The notes beneath the pieces were generated by a model. That model made no database searches, was not told where the DNA came from, and was given only the letters and a program-made list of their open reading frames with translations. Shown one piece after another: positions 7,014 through 8,855 of a DNA stretch of 8,855 bases. The DNA is from Bacteroidaceae bacterium (lineage in GTDB: Bacteria; Bacteroidota; Bacteroidia; Bacteroidales; Bacteroidaceae). The position numbers and the translations under genes were made by a program. Position 1 is the first letter of the stretch. Each line of letters begins with the position of its first letter. Location of the stretch: contig JAFTTD010000278.1 in NCBI GenBank assembly GCA_017466965.1, positions 1 through 8,855 of the forward strand, given 5' to 3'.

Positions 7014-8855
7014 CTATGATTTTAACGCCTTAAGACTTTCTTTCAAAGCGGCAATTTTTGTTTCTGCATCAGATTGCTTCTTTCTTTCTAATTCAACAAC
7101 CTGAGATGGTGCATTAGCTAAGAATTTCTGATTCTGTAGTTTTTTCTGAACACCAACAAGAAATCCCTCAAGATGTTTTAATTCTGCTTCAATTTTTGAA
7201 ATTTCCGATTCAACATCTATCAAACTGCCTAATGGAACTGCATACTCAGTTGTACCAACTAAAAACGTTGAAGAACCATCACTTTTCGAGTCAACAATAG
7301 AATACTTTTCAAGATTAGCCATTTTTACAACAACAGCAAAATACTTCAACAATGGCTCGTGACCAATTATCTCTAAAGAAAGCGATTCTTTTGGAGGTAT
7401 GTTCTTTTGATTTCTGACTGTTCTGATTCCTCCTACAATATTCTTAACGACTTCAATATCTAAAACAAGTTTCAACATATCATCAGTTGGCGCAGTCAAA
7501 GCCAAAGGTTCTGTCATTATACTACAGCCTTCCTTGCGCTCATAGATCTGCTGCCATATCTCTTCAGTAATGAATGGCATGAATGGATGTATAATCTTCA
7601 TCAGCAAATCAAAATACCTCAACGTAGCAGAATAAGTTTCACGATCACATGGCTGCATGTAAGAAGGCTTAACCATTTCCAAGTACCAACCAGAGAACTC
7701 ATCAACAAATAGTTTGAAAGCTGTCATCAAAGCTTCGCTAAGTCTGTATTTAGAGAAAAGTTCATCTATTTCACTGCAAGCAACCTTAAGCTTTGCATCA
7801 AACCATTCTATTGCAATTTTAGAATTTTCAGGTTGTTCAATATCAGCAATCTCCCACCCTTTCAGAAGTCTGAACGCATTCCAGATTTTATTGCAGAAAC
7901 CCAATCCTTGCTTACATAACGACTCATCAAATAGAATGTCATTGCCTGCAGGAGCAGAAAGCAGCATTCCCATACGTACACCATCCGCTCCATATTGGTC
8001 TATGAGCAATAGCGGGTCGGGCGAATTGCCTAATTGCTTAGACATCTTACGCCCCAAATTATCACGAACAATTCCTGTAAAATACACATTTTTGAATGGC
8101 ATTTTACCAACATATTCATATCCTGCCATAATCATTCTGGCAACCCAGAAGAAGATAATATCTGGACCAGTTACTAGATCGCTAGTCGGATAATAATATT
8201 TCAGTTCATCATTATCAGGATTGTTAATTCCGTCAAACAAGCTGATTGGCCATAGCCATGAAGAGAACCAGGTATCTAATGCATCTTCATCTTGACGAAG
8301 TTCATCAGCTGAAATATTTTCGTATCCTTCAATGCAAAGCGCTAATTCAAGCGCCTTTTCTACGGTTTCTGCAACAACATACTTTTCAGGTTCACCCTCT
8401 CCCGTAGGCAAGAAATATGCCGGAATACGATGCCCCCACCATAATTGACGGCTGATACACCAATCTTGTATGTTTTCAAGCCAATTCTTATATGTTGTCT
8501 TATATTTAGAAGGATAAAATTTAATTTCATCATTCATAACCGGCGGCAATGCAATATCTGCAAAGTGCTGCATTTTAAGGAACCACTGCATACAAAGGCG
8601 AGGTTCAACTGCTGTATCTGAATTACGCTCAGAATATCCCACCTTGTTATCATAATCTTCAATTTTCTCAAGCAAGCCGGCATTTTTCAAATCTTCAGCA
8701 ATCTTTTTTCTGACAACCATTCTGTCCTCTCCAACATACAATCCGCCTTCCTCACTTATTGTCGCATCAGAATTAAATATATCAATGGTTTCCAAATTGT
8801 GCTTCTTGCCAAGCATATAGTCATTGGTATCATGTGCAGGTGTGACCTTCAAACA
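7014..8855 (-). CDS. valS: Valyl-tRNA synthetase, C-terminal two thirds, cut by window edge
   Basis: Class I aminoacyl-tRNA synthetase that charges tRNA-Val and edits misactivated threonine; cytoplasmic and essential. The frame is open to the window edge, and 613 residues are visible of the 870-950 usual. The missing N terminus holds the HIGH motif. The first visible residues, [11 protein letters not shown], are the editing-domain (CP1) block whose Asp takes part in hydrolysis. After it come [17 protein letters not shown] (132-148 of the visible part), [10 protein letters not shown] (194-203), the KMSK signature (270-273) in [15 protein letters not shown], the anticodon-binding helical domain from about 318 ([12 protein letters not shown]), and a C-terminal coiled-coil arm (about 545-613). 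A TTG codon near 8852 is internal, not the start. The sequence after KMSK is Q, not the common S, which I believe is usual in Bacteroidetes. The stop is TAG, while the other complete genes end in TAA. The terminator at 6950-6991 follows. Confidence 0.96.
   Translation of the reverse strand, partial: CLKVTPAHDTNDYMLGKKHNLETIDIFNSDATISEEGGLYVGEDRMVVRKKIAEDLKNAGLLEKIEDYDNKVGYSERNSDTAVEPRLCMQWFLKMQHFADIALPPVMNDEIKFYPSKYKTTYKNWLENIQDWCISRQLWWGHRIPAYFLPTGEGEPEKYVVAETVEKALELALCIEGYENISADELRQDEDALDTWFSSWLWPISLFDGINNPDNDELKYYYPTSDLVTGPDIIFFWVARMIMAGYEYVGKMPFKNVYFTGIVRDNLGRKMSKQLGNSPDPLLLIDQYGADGVRMGMLLSAPAGNDILFDESLCKQGLGFCNKIWNAFRLLKGWEIADIEQPENSKIAIEWFDAKLKVACSEIDELFSKYRLSEALMTAFKLFVDEFSGWYLEMVKPSYMQPCDRETYSATLRYFDLLMKIIHPFMPFITEEIWQQIYERKEGCSIMTEPLALTAPTDDMLKLVLDIEVVKNIVGGIRTVRNQKNIPPKESLSLEIIGHEPLLKYFAVVVKMANLEKYSIVDSKSDGSSTFLVGTTEYAVPLGSLIDVESEISKIEAELKHLEGFLVGVQKKLQNQKFLANAPSQVVELERKKQSDAETKIAALKESLKALKS

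Noticed and set aside
7714..8193. 159-codon open frame on the plus strand
   Set aside because: It lies wholly antisense to valS, whose motifs are intact there. Its translation shows no family pattern and no promoter precedes it.
8850..8852. TTG codon as a start of the rightmost gene
   Set aside because: The frame continues upstream to the window edge, and the protein there is the interior of the ValS editing domain, so the gene begins outside the window.

Overview
The window is ordinary chromosomal metabolism from an AT-rich member of the Bacteroidetes, most likely Bacteroidales and possibly a Prevotella-like gut or rumen species. Four signs point there. The intergenic regions carry Bacteroidetes-type promoters (TTTG, about 20 nt, TAnnTTTG). 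The starts lack clear Shine-Dalgarno sequences. The glycogen synthase is of the eukaryote-like GT3 type found in this phylum. The UxaC, phosphorylase and ValS proteins read like Bacteroidales versions. This placement rests on motif recognition, not on a database search.

Left part (1-2309): two divergent hexuronate genes. uxaB (tagaturonate reductase) runs leftward and is cut by the window edge. uxaC (glucuronate/galacturonate isomerase) runs rightward. They catalyse consecutive steps, galacturonate to tagaturonate to altronate, so the pair points to use of pectin-derived galacturonate. The 206-bp gap holds two back-to-back promoters whose -33 boxes lie only 14 bp apart, with a small AT palindrome between them. 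A strong bidirectional terminator (2386-2421) separates uxaC from the convergent gene that follows.

Middle part (2437-6859): a leftward two-gene glycogen operon, glgA (GT3 glycogen synthase) then glgP (alpha-glucan phosphorylase). A near-consensus promoter precedes glgA. No promoter is visible in the 94-nt gap before glgP, but there is a perfect 8-bp hairpin. Synthesis and breakdown of the same polymer are therefore probably co-transcribed. No branching, debranching or ADP-glucose pyrophosphorylase gene is present here.

Right part (6950-8855): the 3' two thirds of valS (valyl-tRNA synthetase), also leftward, cut by the window edge and followed by its own terminator. I found no mobile element, RNA gene, CRISPR, phage or defence gene, and no sign of an undescribed system. 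The points worth a second look are regulatory: promoter geometry, intergenic hairpins and a possible upstream ORF at glgA.
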